A stretch of 64,000 nt of DNA from Streptomyces sp. NBC_01476 (lineage in GTDB: Bacteria; Actinomycetota; Actinomycetes; Streptomycetales; Streptomycetaceae), in contig NZ_CP109446.1 of NCBI RefSeq assembly GCF_036227265.1, positions 6,837,001 through 6,901,000 on the forward strand. Direction: 5' to 3'. The notes under the pieces were generated by a model, which saw only the letters and a list, made by a program, of their open reading frames with translations, made no database searches and was not told the DNA's origin. Of this stretch, positions 7,151 through 14,832 are shown piece by piece. Made by a program: the position numbers and the translations under genes. How positions within the stretch are numbered: position 1 is the first letter of the stretch; every line of letters starts with the position of its first letter.

Positions 7151-9958
7151 TCAGGACAGGACATCGTCCGGGTCGCCCACTGTCCCCCACGCGGCCTGCT
7201 CCTGGATCAGCAGGTCCGCGGCGCTGCGGGTCGCAGGCGTCTCCTCGTTGTCCTCGGCCTCGTCCTCCTCCGGCTGCTCCTCCAGTTCGGGGTCGTACGG
7301 GACGTCCGCGCACATCATGCCGCCGGAGGCGATGAGTTCGTCGATGCGGACCGAGCCGGTGCCCGCCGTGCCCTGCCGGTTGGGCTGCCAGGTGGCCAGC
7401 GGCAGCGGGTCGCCGGTCTCGGCGGCGGCGCCGGTCCAGGTCTCCTCGTCCTCGCTGGAGTAGCGGGACAGGGAGCCGTCGCCCTCCTCGTCCTCCGCTG
7501 CGGCTGTCGCCCACAACATGGGGATGATGGAGTCCTCGGCGCTGTCCCAGGCGGAGAAGTCGTCGCCCGTCTCCTCCCCGGCCGGTACGGGGGGCAGCGG
7601 TTCTGCCAGGGGCTGCTGTTCGCCGGTGCTCTGCGGCCGGCGGCCGCGGGCGAGCGCGGCCTCCGCGAGCAGGGCGGCCTCGGCGGCCGTCGCGGCCTCG
7701 CGGGGGTGGCTGCCGCCGAAACCCGGCCCGACCAGGCCGTCGCCTTCGGCCGCGGCACCGGGCAGTATCGGGAAGCCCGGCCCGCCCGTCGCGTTCTCGG
7801 CCGGTGTTCCGGAGGCGAAGCCCGCGGCGTACTCGGCCGGCGGGGTCAGGTGCGCGCCGCCGGACGCGACCTGGCCCGCGCCCTCCGGCACCGGTCCGGC
7901 CGCGGCGAAGTCCGGCTCTGCGCCCCACGGATCGGAACTCCCCCCCAACAGCCCCGAGGCGTCGCTGGGGTCGGGCTGGTCGGCGGCGGCGTTCTGGCCG
8001 GTTCCGGGTACGCCCATGCCGCCGGGTGGCATGTAGGGCATGCCTCCGGGACCGGCGGTCGCGACCTCGCCGGGCGGCACGGCGAACTCCTCGATCCCGG
8101 ACGGACGTTCCTCTTCCCAGCCGTCCGGTGTGGTGGGGAGGTCGAGGCCTGTGTCGGTGGGGGTGGTGGTGAAGGCGTTGGGTTCGTCGGTGCCGGTGTC
8201 GGTGGTGCCGGCCCAGGGCGTGGCGGAGTTGTCGAGGAGTCCGGAGGCATCACTCGGGTCGGGCTGGCCGGCGCCGGCGTTCTGGCCGGCCCCGGGCGCG
8301 CCCATGCCGCCGGGTGGCATGTAGGGCATGCCGGTGGAGGGTTCGCCGGTGGCGAGGTCGGTGGTTTCGGGGGAGGTCTGTGGTGTGGTGGTGGGGAGGT
8401 CGAGGCCTGTGTCGGTGGGGGTGGTGGTGAAGACGTTGGGTTCGTCGGTGCCGGTGTCGGTGGTGCCGGCCCAGGGCGTGGCGGAGTTGTCGAGGAGTCC
8501 GGAGGCATCACTCGGGTCGGGCTGGCCGGCGCCGGCGTTCTGGCCGGCCCCGGGCGCGCCCATGCCGCCGGGTGGCATGTAGGGCATGCCCGACGAGGGC
8601 TCGCCCGTCGCCAGATCCGTCGCGCCGGGGAAGCCGGTGAGAGAGTCCGCCGTGTCCGGCAGGGCCAGGTCCGCCGACGGGCCGCCTGACTCCAGGCCCA
8701 GGTCGCCGGGGAACGCGGACGGTGTACCGGTCCCCTCCGGCAGGCCCGCGTCCGACAGTCCGTCGGCGCCCCCCAGGCCCGTGTCGCCCGGGAAGTCCTC
8801 CGGCATTCCGCTCTCGTTGAATGCGGAGTCACCGGTCGGCAGACCGCTGCTGGGCAGGTCCGTGCCACCGTTGGTGCTCGTGGAGCTGGGGAACGGCGTG
8901 GGCGGCACCGCGGCGAGGTCCTGGGGCCCGGCGCCGTCCGGCAGCCCGGTGTCGGTGCCGTCCGGGAAGGGGCTCGGGCTGTCCAGCGCCCCGTCGCCCG
9001 GGTTGAGCGCTGCGTCCATGGCATTCGGGTCGAAGGACGGTACGTCCCCCGTGCCGGCCCCAGTGTCGGTACCGTCCGGAAAGCCGCCCGGGTCCGCCGC
9101 CAGATCGGTGCCGGGCCCGTCCGTCGAGGTAGGGCCGTCGAAGGGCGCCGGGGTCCCCGTGTCCGGACCGCCGGTATTGAGGTCGCCCGGTGAGGGCATG
9201 TCGGTGGGCGGCGTGTCCGTGGGGGACGGCATGTCGGTGGGCGGCGGGACATCCGTGGGCGGCGGGGTGTCGGTGAGCGGGCTGTTGACGGGTGTCGGCG
9301 TCCTGATGCTGTCGATCGTCACCTGGTAGTTGCCCGCCAGGCTTTTGAGCACGTTGCGCATGTCATTAGTCATCATCTCGACCAGCTGCGGCTTCCGGCT
9401 GATCGGGATGAGCCCGTCCGACATGGGCGTCACGCCCATCCTCACCGCCTGGTCGGCGTACCAGACGTTGATGTCGTGGATCAGCTGCTGCGCACGCGCC
9501 AGGTTCGCCGAGTTGTTGGCGATCTGCTGCGAAACCGAGTGGCTGCCGGTGGCGCCGCCGGAGAGCACGTCGGCGTTCGCTTGCACCTGCTTGGAGAAGG
9601 TGTTCATCATGTCGAAGAACGCCTCGGCCGCGTCCCCCTGCCAGGGACCGTTGGTGCCCGCAAGGGCGTTCGCCTGGTCCTTGAGGGACTGGGCGATGAT
9701 CGTGAGAGTGTTCTGCGCGTAGGCGAACGCGTGGGCCGCGTTCAGCAGCGAGGCGGGCGAGGAGACAGAGGCCGCGTGCTCCAGGTTGGTCGCGCTGCCG
9801 ACACCGGAGGACATGCCGTTGACGGCAGCCATGATCTGCCTCCAGTCCCAGGTGTCGTAGTCCGAGATCGAGCCCGGATCGCTGCCGGAGTCGCCGAAGA
9901 TGGCGCCGTCGTCGCCCTGGGTGAAGCCGTCACCCTGGTACCTGTTGTCGTTCGCCAT
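7151..9958 (-). CDS. Large WXG-domain type VII substrate-like protein with Pro/Thr/Asp/Gly repeats (935 aa)
   Basis: The N-terminal about 230 residues are helical and carry a WXG-type turn (GTNGPWQGDAAEAFFD). After that comes a long disordered region built from PTDTPPPTD-like and GxxDxG units, including an 86-residue tandem duplication centred on MPYMPPGGMGAPG. The C-terminal about 120 residues are acidic and end in WGTVGDPDDVLS. Start ATG 9958 follows AAGGAG. This looks like a secreted PPE/EspB-like cell-surface substrate: helical export domain plus a low-complexity wall-spanning tail. Its place directly after three small ESX genes supports export by the adjacent machine. No catalytic motif is visible. 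Confidence 0.8.
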   Translation of the reverse strand: MANDNRYQGDGFTQGDDGAIFGDSGSDPGSISDYDTWDWRQIMAAVNGMSSGVGSATNLEHAASVSSPASLLNAAHAFAYAQNTLTIIAQSLKDQANALAGTNGPWQGDAAEAFFDMMNTFSKQVQANADVLSGGATGSHSVSQQIANNSANLARAQQLIHDINVWYADQAVRMGVTPMSDGLIPISRKPQLVEMMTNDMRNVLKSLAGNYQVTIDSIRTPTPVNSPLTDTPPPTDVPPPTDMPSPTDTPPTDMPSPGDLNTGGPDTGTPAPFDGPTSTDGPGTDLAADPGGFPDGTDTGAGTGDVPSFDPNAMDAALNPGDGALDSPSPFPDGTDTGLPDGAGPQDLAAVPPTPFPSSTSTNGGTDLPSSGLPTGDSAFNESGMPEDFPGDTGLGGADGLSDAGLPEGTGTPSAFPGDLGLESGGPSADLALPDTADSLTGFPGATDLATGEPSSGMPYMPPGGMGAPGAGQNAGAGQPDPSDASGLLDNSATPWAGTTDTGTDEPNVFTTTPTDTGLDLPTTTPQTSPETTDLATGEPSTGMPYMPPGGMGAPGAGQNAGAGQPDPSDASGLLDNSATPWAGTTDTGTDEPNAFTTTPTDTGLDLPTTPDGWEEERPSGIEEFAVPPGEVATAGPGGMPYMPPGGMGVPGTGQNAAADQPDPSDASGLLGGSSDPWGAEPDFAAAGPVPEGAGQVASGGAHLTPPAEYAAGFASGTPAENATGGPGFPILPGAAAEGDGLVGPGFGGSHPREAATAAEAALLAEAALARGRRPQSTGEQQPLAEPLPPVPAGEETGDDFSAWDSAEDSIIPMLWATAAAEDEEGDGSLSRYSSEDEETWTGAAAETGDPLPLATWQPNRQGTAGTGSVRIDELIASGGMMCADVPYDPELEEQPEEDEAEDNEETPATRSAADLLIQEQAAWGTVGDPDDVLS
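8131..8590 (-). repeat. Near-identical 86-codon tandem repeat inside the WXG repeat protein
   Basis: About 202 bp at 8131-8332 recurs at 8389-8590 with a period of 258 bp (86 codons) and, by eye, one mismatch (gaagGcg versus gaagAcg). A third, more diverged partial unit (PPGGMGVPGTGQNA) covers about 7930-8043. The repeat keeps reading frame. Confidence 0.9.
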
Positions 9959-10036
9959 GACGCTCCTTGCCCGTCGGAACCCGTGCCCGCCGGGCCGGGG
10001 ACGGGCTGCTCCGCCCCCGGCCCGCCGGGGCGCCGG

Positions 10037-10594
10037 TCAGCTGCTCCCGCTGGACGCCGTGCTCGAACCTCCGGCGTCCTTGATCAGGGCGTTGAAGTCG
10101 CCCTGGGCCGACTGCATGTAGGTCTGCAAGTCGGTGGCCTTGACGACGGAGTCGTCGTCGATGGACTTGTACTTCGCCGAGAGGGCGCGGACACCGCTGG
10201 CGATGTCCGTGATGCCCTGTACGAGATCGCCGAGTACCGAGCCCACGCTCTTCTTCAGCCCGCCGTCGGCGTTGGTCCCGTTGAGGTTGGTGCGGATCGT
10301 GTTGCCGTGGTAAAAGGCGCCGGCCCGCACGTCCACATTGCCCTGCAGATACGTCACCGCGTTCTGCACCGGCTGGACGAGCGCGTCCATGTTGGTGGCG
10401 AACAGGTCGAGCGCGTCGGTGTCGACCGACGTGGTGCCGCCCGGCCCGCCGCTCGTGGGCACCCTCGGGGGGACGAACGTCCCCGAAGTGTCGACGTAGG
10501 GGTCATGGGTGGAGGAAACCTGCGTAGAGCCGGTGTAGGCGTTCGGGTCCCTCTGCGGACTGTGCTGAGTGGTCCCCTGATTGACGTTGGCCAC
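10037..10594 (-). CDS. ESX-locus helical protein, possible divergent WXG/EspB-like component (185 aa)
   Basis: It has a Ser/Thr/Pro-rich N-terminus (about 55 residues), then a helical bundle including LFATNMDALVQPVQNAV, a central turn VRAGAFYHGNTIRTNL in place of a WXG motif, and an amphipathic second half ending in a Ser-rich tail. The GTG start (10594-10592) lies 3 bp after the stop of the upstream WXG100 gene, with GGGGGCGG as ribosome site. I do not recognise a named family. Its place between two WXG genes and the helical layout suggest a co-secreted ESX partner. No membrane segment or signal peptide is present. Confidence 0.65.
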   Translation of the reverse strand: MANVNQGTTQHSPQRDPNAYTGSTQVSSTHDPYVDTSGTFVPPRVPTSGGPGGTTSVDTDALDLFATNMDALVQPVQNAVTYLQGNVDVRAGAFYHGNTIRTNLNGTNADGGLKKSVGSVLGDLVQGITDIASGVRALSAKYKSIDDDSVVKATDLQTYMQSAQGDFNALIKDAGGSSTASSGSS

Positions 10595-10597
10595 GGC

Positions 10598-10888
10598 CTA
10601 CCGCCCCCAGATGCTCATGCCCTGGCGTTCGCCATCGCCGTAGGAGGCGTTGATGGTGCCGAGCATGCTGCTGGCCATCTGCGACTTCGCGGTCATGTCC
10701 GCGGCCGCCGCGTCCCACTGCGCCTTCACCTCGGCGTAGATGGCCTGGGCGTCGGAGGTCCACTCGCTCAGGTTGACCTTGGACTGGTTGTCCAGGTCCT
10801 CCAGCGTGGAGTTGATCCGCTGGGTGATGGTGGTCATCTCACCGACTATGTACTCGACCTGGTTCATGTCGACGTTGTATGTGGCCAC
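10598..10888 (-). CDS. WXG100-family protein (EsxA/EsxB-like, 96 aa)
   Basis: Length and helical hairpin are typical of ESAT-6-like proteins. The turn reads SEWTSDAQAIY, so the WXG glycine is replaced by Ser (WxS), which is tolerated in the family. The C-terminal helix ends with GMSIWGR. The GTG start (10888-10886) follows AAGGAG at 9 bp. It is the second of two small WXG genes in tandem, so the pair probably forms the heterodimer exported by EccC. The intergenic gap to the first WXG gene (117 bp) could hold a processing site or weak terminator, but none is clear. Confidence 0.9.
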   Translation of the reverse strand: MATYNVDMNQVEYIVGEMTTITQRINSTLEDLDNQSKVNLSEWTSDAQAIYAEVKAQWDAAAADMTAKSQMASSMLGTINASYGDGERQGMSIWGR

Positions 10889-11005
10889 GGTGCTGGCTCC
10901 TTGGAGGATAGGGACGCCTGGTGGGGGGGCGCCGGGACGGGCTGAGGGGCGGGCGGGGTCTGCCGGGCAGGCGGACGGGGGCGAACGGACTGCCGGGCGG
11001 CGGGC

Positions 11006-11344
11006 TCAGATCGGGAAGTTGGGCAGGCCGCCGCCGGAGGCCATGGTCGAGGCGATGCGGTTGGCCTGATCCTGGGTGTCGGAGTGCACGTTCCCGTATA
11101 CGCCGGTATTCGTCGACAGCTGCTCCAGCATGCGCTGTAGGGCGGCGTTGACCTTTGCGAAGTCGCTCAGCCACTCCTGCATCGCCTGGTGGTAGATGTT
11201 CGCCGCGTCGCCCTGCCAGCTCGCCTGGAGGCCCATGATCTGGCCGTCCATCTGGGCGTAGGAGCCGGTGGTCTCGTCCAGAGCGGTCTGGAAGGTGCCC
11301 TGGGCGGCGGTCATTCCCTGGATATCGACCTGGGTGGAGGCCAT
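11006..11344 (-). CDS. WXG100-family protein (EsxA/EsxB-like, 112 aa)
   Basis: It begins MASTQVDIQGMTAAQG and carries the canonical turn LQASWQGDAANIY (W-Q-G) near residues 45-57. A long second helix with a possible C-terminal secretion signal region (NRIASTMASGG) follows. The ATG start (11344-11342) has GAGAGGAAG upstream; a longer in-frame start exists but lacks a ribosome site. It leads the cassette of small ESX genes and is separated by 185 bp from the EccA-like gene, so a separate promoter for abundant Esx production is possible. Confidence 0.9.
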   Translation of the reverse strand: MASTQVDIQGMTAAQGTFQTALDETTGSYAQMDGQIMGLQASWQGDAANIYHQAMQEWLSDFAKVNAALQRMLEQLSTNTGVYGNVHSDTQDQANRIASTMASGGGLPNFPI

Positions 11345-11529
11345 ACCACTTCCTCTCTTCGCTGGGGCCCCGTTACTCGGCGGCACCCACTTTGCTGGTC
11401 ATCGTCCATGGTGGTCGGCGGGCGGCGCCGACCGGAACAGGCGGTGGACTCGCTGCCCAACGGTCTGGCAAGTCTGCCTGTCCGTGCCGCCGCCGATCCG
11501 GTTCACACCCGGCATACGGGCCGCAGCGG

Positions 11530-14500
11530 TCATGGCCCGGCGGGGACCGGCTCCGCCGTACCCGGCTCCGGCCGCATCACCGCCGGCTCAGGCACCGGAT
11601 CGGCCGGCGGGGTGGCGGCCCCGATGGCGTACAGGTCCTCCGCCCCGATCTCGCGGACCTCGCAGCGCGTGGCCATCAGGTCCGCCAGCCGGTGTGCCCC
11701 GAACACCGCTCCGTTGGGCGGCCGTTCGGCGAATTCGTCGGCGAGTGCCACCACCCCGTCCTCGGCCAGCGCGAAGCCGTGCGTGCCCAGCCGGCTGTCG
11801 ACCAGCGCCACCAGCTCCGCCGGTGTGTAGGGCAGCAGCCGTACGTACTCCGCCAGCGCCGAGGCCAGGCGGCTGCGGCGGCGCAGCACCGGCAGCATGT
11901 CGGCGGTGCCGCTGAGCGCCAGCACCGGGGCGCCCGGCACGCCCACCGCGCCCGTCAGCGCGTCCAGCACCGCCTCCTGCTCGTCTTGCGGCCGCTTGCC
12001 GAAGGGCGGGTCGAACTCCACCAGCAGCACGCCCCCCTCGGTTTCCGCGACCGCCGCCGAGAGCCGCACCGCAGGCTGCTCGGGCCAGCGCGCCGGCACC
12101 TGCGACAGCGGCACCCGCAGCACCGCGCCGTGCGGCACCAGGCCCTGCTCGGCCAGTGCCCGCCCGTACAGGGCGGCGAGCGCCGCCCGGCCGGAGCCGG
12201 GCGCGCCCTCCAGGGCCACGCTCGCCGCCCGCGGCATGGGCGGCTTCTCGGCGCCGCGAGCCGCCGCGAGCCGCCGCAGCCGGGTCACCAGCGCGTCACG
12301 GGCGGCCTGCTGCCCGGTGAGACCGGCCAGCCGGCGCAGGGCCGCGCTGCCACCGCCGGAGCCCGCGCCCTCCTCCCGCCGGTCGGGGCGGCGCTCCTCC
12401 ACCACCGGCACGTCCTCGCCCTGCAGGATGCTCAACTCGCTGTCGTTCTGCGGCGGTTCGGCCGCCAGCCTGGACGCCTGGCGGCTGATCATCTCCTCGA
12501 AGATCTGCCGTGCCACCCGCCCGTTGCCGAACGTGTCGCTCTTGGGCACGTCCTCGAAGTAGCGCACCAGCGCGTCGAGCGCGGTCGGTGACAGCTCGTA
12601 GTAGTGCTTGGCGCACAGGCCGCGGGCGATGGTGACCAGCTCGTCCGGGCTGTAGTTGGGGAACTCCACGGTGCGGGTGAAGCGTGAGGCCATGCCGGGG
12701 TTGGACGCCAGGAACTGGTCCATCTGCTTGGAGTACCCGGCGACGATCACCACGATCTCGTCGCGGTGGTCCTCCATCAGCTTCATCAGCGTCTCGACCG
12801 CCTCCTGCCCGAAGTCCGGGCCGGTGCCGCGGGACTGGTTGGTCAGCGTGTACGCCTCGTCGATGAACAGCACGCCGCCGAGTGCCTTGTTGACCACTTC
12901 GGTGGTCTTGATCGCGGTGCCGCCGATGATCTGCGCCACCAGGTCGGCCCGCGCCACCTCCACGATGTGGCCCTGGCTGAGGATGCCCAGCTCGGCGAGA
13001 ACCGCGCCGTAGAGCCGGGCCACGGTGGTCTTGCCGGTGCCGGGCGGGCCGGCGAAGACCAGGTGCCGGCTCATCGGCGGCATCGGCAGGCCCATCTCCT
13101 GGCGCCGCTGCGTCATCTGGTTGAGGTTGATCAGGCCGGTCACCTCGCGCTTGACGCTCTCCAGGCCGACCAGCGCCTCCAGTTCGGCCAGCGGTCCGAC
13201 CAGGCGGGCCCGGCCTGCGGGCCGGGCGCCCTCCGCCGGGCCCGGCGGGTCGTCCCCGCCCGCAGCCCGGCCGCCCGACCGGGCGGCGCCCCTGGGGGCG
13301 GCAGCTGGAGCGTTGCGGTCGCCCACTGCCTGGCCGCCGTTGTCGCGGATGTCGCAGTCGTTGAGCACCACAGGCTCGTCGGTACGGGCGTGCACCCCGT
13401 CCCCGCCGTTCTCCCGCACCGCGCACGCGGTCAACTCCGCCCGGCAGCCAGCCGTCACGTGTACCCCGTGGCCGCGCGCCCCGGTGACCCGGCAGCCGGT
13501 CGCGGTGAACTCCCCACCCGACACCAGCCGTACCCCGTCGCCGTCCGCCCCTGCGAACTCCGTTTCGCGAGCCGCGAGCCGCGAGTCTGTCGCCACCACC
13601 ACCGTGCCGGCCACCGCCGACCCCGACAGCTCGGCCCGCGCCTCCTGCGCCAGCGACAGGCCCGCACCGCCGGCCGTACGCACCCGCACTGACGCCAGCT
13701 CCGCCCGCGCCCCCTGCGCCAGCTCCAGCCCCGCGTGGGCCGCGATCTCGGCGTCGCGCAGTTCGAGCCGTCCGCCGTTGCGCACCACCACGCCGGTGCC
13801 GCGCTGCCCCACACCACCGTCGACGGTCAGCCGGTCGGCCCGCATCAGCCCGGCACCGTCCACCCGCACCGCCGCCTGCCCCGCCTCGCGCACCACCAGG
13901 CCCGTGCACTCCACCTCGGCGTCCGCGTCCACACTCACGCCCACCGGCACACCCGACAGCGTGCACTCCTGCAGCCGCGCCCGCGCGCCCGGGGCGACCT
14001 GCACGGCGACCTCGCCCGCGTTCTCCACCGTGCAGTCCCGCAGCAGGGGTTCGGCGCCCGCACCCACATGGACGGCCTGGCGGCCCGCCCCGGTGAAGCG
14101 GCAGCCGGCCAGCACCGTCTCGCCGCTGCTGGTCAGATACGCGTCCAGGGTGGCGCTGCCCGAGACCCGCACGTCGTGCAGCGCGGCCGACGCCTGCTGC
14201 TCCACCGCGAGCGCCGGCTTGCCGCAGCCCTCGATCGAGGTGTCCTCAACCGCCACTGTGCTGTGGCCGTTGGCGCACACGCCGTTGCCCTGCGCGCGCT
14301 CCAGGGTGCAGCCGCGCACCGCGAGCCGCCCGCCCTCGGCCACCACCACCGCCGAGGAGCCCACGTCGACCACACGGGTGCGTTCCACCACGTTCGGCCG
14401 GTCCGAGGTCACCACGATGCCGGCGCCACGCGCGTTGGTCAGCTCGCAGTCCCGCAGCGCCAGCACCCCTTCGTGCCAGGTCAGCACCGCCGCCCACGCC

Positions 14501-14832
14501 TCCCCGGCGAGCCGGCAGCCGTCCAGGGCCGCCTGCCCCCGCCGCACGTCCAGCACCGGCGCCTCCCGGTCGGCACCGCTGAGCACCAGCTGCGACAGCT
14601 GCACCGCCTCCGCGTCCAGCACCACGGTGCTGCCCGACTGCGCGTGCACCTCCGGTGGCTGTGTGCTGTCCTGCGCCGCCACCGTGACCGGGGTGGTGAT
14701 GTGCAGGTTCTCCGTGTAGCGGCCGGGCGCCACGGTGATCAGCGCGCCCTCCCGGGCGTGGGCGAGCGCCGCGCCGATCGACCGGTACGCGCCCTGACGG
14801 TCCGGCGCGACATACAGCACCTGCCGTGTCAC
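11530..14832 (-). CDS. EccA-like protein: right-handed beta-helix fused to tandem AAA+ domains
   Basis: A 1100-residue protein. Residues about 1-470 are parallel beta-helix repeats (pectate-lyase/PbH1 type, with recurring L-x-x-C-x-(V/L)-x-x-A-x-G-x-G turns after an N-terminal APDRQGAYRSIGAAL segment). Residues about 540-800 are a CbbX/EccA-type AAA+ ATPase with Walker A GPPGTGKTTVARLYG (about 594) and Walker B VLFIDEAYTL. A second AAA-like domain (about 870 on) has a degenerate P-loop, GAPGSGRAA, with Arg instead of the catalytic Lys. Normal EccA has TPR repeats in front of its AAA domain, so the beta-helix is unusual. GTG 14832 follows AAGGGAG and overlaps the previous stop (GTGA). A cytosolic remodelling ATPase for Esx substrates is the expected role. 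Confidence 0.85.
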   Translation of the reverse strand: MTRQVLYVAPDRQGAYRSIGAALAHAREGALITVAPGRYTENLHITTPVTVAAQDSTQPPEVHAQSGSTVVLDAEAVQLSQLVLSGADREAPVLDVRRGQAALDGCRLAGEAWAAVLTWHEGVLALRDCELTNARGAGIVVTSDRPNVVERTRVVDVGSSAVVVAEGGRLAVRGCTLERAQGNGVCANGHSTVAVEDTSIEGCGKPALAVEQQASAALHDVRVSGSATLDAYLTSSGETVLAGCRFTGAGRQAVHVGAGAEPLLRDCTVENAGEVAVQVAPGARARLQECTLSGVPVGVSVDADAEVECTGLVVREAGQAAVRVDGAGLMRADRLTVDGGVGQRGTGVVVRNGGRLELRDAEIAAHAGLELAQGARAELASVRVRTAGGAGLSLAQEARAELSGSAVAGTVVVATDSRLAARETEFAGADGDGVRLVSGGEFTATGCRVTGARGHGVHVTAGCRAELTACAVRENGGDGVHARTDEPVVLNDCDIRDNGGQAVGDRNAPAAAPRGAARSGGRAAGGDDPPGPAEGARPAGRARLVGPLAELEALVGLESVKREVTGLINLNQMTQRRQEMGLPMPPMSRHLVFAGPPGTGKTTVARLYGAVLAELGILSQGHIVEVARADLVAQIIGGTAIKTTEVVNKALGGVLFIDEAYTLTNQSRGTGPDFGQEAVETLMKLMEDHRDEIVVIVAGYSKQMDQFLASNPGMASRFTRTVEFPNYSPDELVTIARGLCAKHYYELSPTALDALVRYFEDVPKSDTFGNGRVARQIFEEMISRQASRLAAEPPQNDSELSILQGEDVPVVEERRPDRREEGAGSGGGSAALRRLAGLTGQQAARDALVTRLRRLAAARGAEKPPMPRAASVALEGAPGSGRAALAALYGRALAEQGLVPHGAVLRVPLSQVPARWPEQPAVRLSAAVAETEGGVLLVEFDPPFGKRPQDEQEAVLDALTGAVGVPGAPVLALSGTADMLPVLRRRSRLASALAEYVRLLPYTPAELVALVDSRLGTHGFALAEDGVVALADEFAERPPNGAVFGAHRLADLMATRCEVREIGAEDLYAIGAATPPADPVPEPAVMRPEPGTAEPVPAGP

